DNA of 5,209 nucleotides, from assembly GCA_947474415.1 (NCBI GenBank), contig CANJKD010000231.1, positions 1 to 5,209 of the forward strand, written 5' to 3'. Position numbers and translations under genes: made by a program. This stretch comes from Burkholderiales bacterium. Lineage in GTDB: Bacteria > Pseudomonadota > Gammaproteobacteria > Burkholderiales > Burkholderiaceae_C. Below, one piece after another: positions 5,131 to 5,209 of this stretch. How positions within the stretch are numbered: position 1 is the stretch's first letter; every line of letters begins with the position of its first letter. The notes under the pieces are model-generated. The model was not told where the DNA came from, ran no database searches, and saw only the letters and a program-made list of their open reading frames with translations.

Positions 5131-5209
5131 ATGAACAAGTCGAACAAGTTCTCACCTGAGGTCCGTGAGCGTGCAGTGCGCCTGGTACAGGAGCACCGTG
5201 GGGAGTACC
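5131..5209 (+). CDS. IS3-family transposase OrfA, N-terminal fragment (3' end outside window)
   Basis: Twenty-six codons are visible, beginning [19 protein letters not shown] and continuing QEHRGEY before the window ends. The '[14 protein letters not shown]' opening is characteristic of the HTH_Tnp_1 (PF01527) OrfA proteins of IS3-family elements, where it leads into the DNA-binding helix-turn-helix. OrfA (usually ~90-100 residues) binds the terminal repeats and, in this family, is joined to the DDE catalytic OrfB by -1 ribosomal frameshifting; neither the slippery site nor OrfB is in view. Translation would start within a hairpin at 5104-5130. Confidence 0.85.
   Translation, partial: MNKSNKFSPEVRERAVRLVQEHRGEY

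Larger units (their letters stand above)
5081..5209 (+). mobile_element. Left end of an IS3-family insertion sequence, cut by the window end
   Basis: The element runs off the window, so its right end and target duplication cannot be seen. The proposed left terminus begins TGAACCGCCCCGGGTTTTGA at 5081: it starts with TG as IS3-family ends do, looks like the terminal repeat of GC-rich proteobacterial IS3 members, and lies 50 bp before orfA, a usual distance. ATG (5078-5080) would be the left copy of a 3-bp target duplication if that boundary is right. An alternative left end is TGATTCGG at 5025. The OrfA start inside it makes the family call firm even though the exact boundary is not. Confidence 0.75.

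Noticed and set aside
1..5209. CRISPR arrays, tRNA or rRNA genes, riboswitches
   Set aside because: No regularly spaced direct repeats, no cloverleaf with a T-loop motif and no rRNA-like stretch were seen on either strand by eye.

Overview
The window is GC-rich DNA (about 70% by eye) with Burkholderiales-like protein sequences. The Rubrivivax/Leptothrix/Rhizobacter-type betaproteobacteria are my best guess at the lineage, from sequence style only. It holds five apparently intact or window-cut chromosomal genes, then a visibly damaged region ending in the left part of an insertion sequence.

Left to right: (1) the C-terminal two thirds of an MFS_3-type exporter with a fused small ABM-like domain (3-1067, +); (2) a VOC/glyoxalase-fold protein close behind it (1138-1539, +); (3) a 216-bp gap with only weak hairpins; (4) a stand-alone antibiotic-biosynthesis-monooxygenase (ABM) protein (1756-2058, -); (5) a divergent GlxA-type regulator, DJ-1/PfpI domain plus AraC HTH (2159-3121, +), with an 8-bp inverted repeat in the shared 100-bp promoter region that runs into the regulator start codon; (6) a single-domain globin (3214-3624, +).

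The right third lies on the minus strand. The ancestral order of transcription was an acyl-CoA dehydrogenase-like gene (only its last 102 codons remain, 4712-5020) followed by a fused rubredoxin / rubredoxin-NAD(P)H reductase gene (3636 to about 4697). The fusion carries several independent-looking lesions: no normal start codon, the first iron-ligand cysteine read as Trp, a one-base frameshift inside rubredoxin, and a deletion that removes about 55 residues of the FAD-binding region and shifts frame again. The dehydrogenase remnant is cut at 5020/5021. There follow about 60 bp of unusually AT-rich sequence and then an IS3-family element starting near 5081, whose orfA begins at 5131 directly behind a hairpin that could mask its ribosome binding site.

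The simplest reading is that mobile-element insertion broke a flavin/rubredoxin electron-transfer operon and that its downstream gene then decayed. Uncorrected sequencing errors could explain the single-base lesions, but hardly the deletion or the truncation. I see no wholly new system. The items most worth checking are the decayed rubredoxin reductase operon, the inverted repeat at the glxA-type promoter, the orfA start hairpin, and a substitution in the haem-proximal network of the globin.
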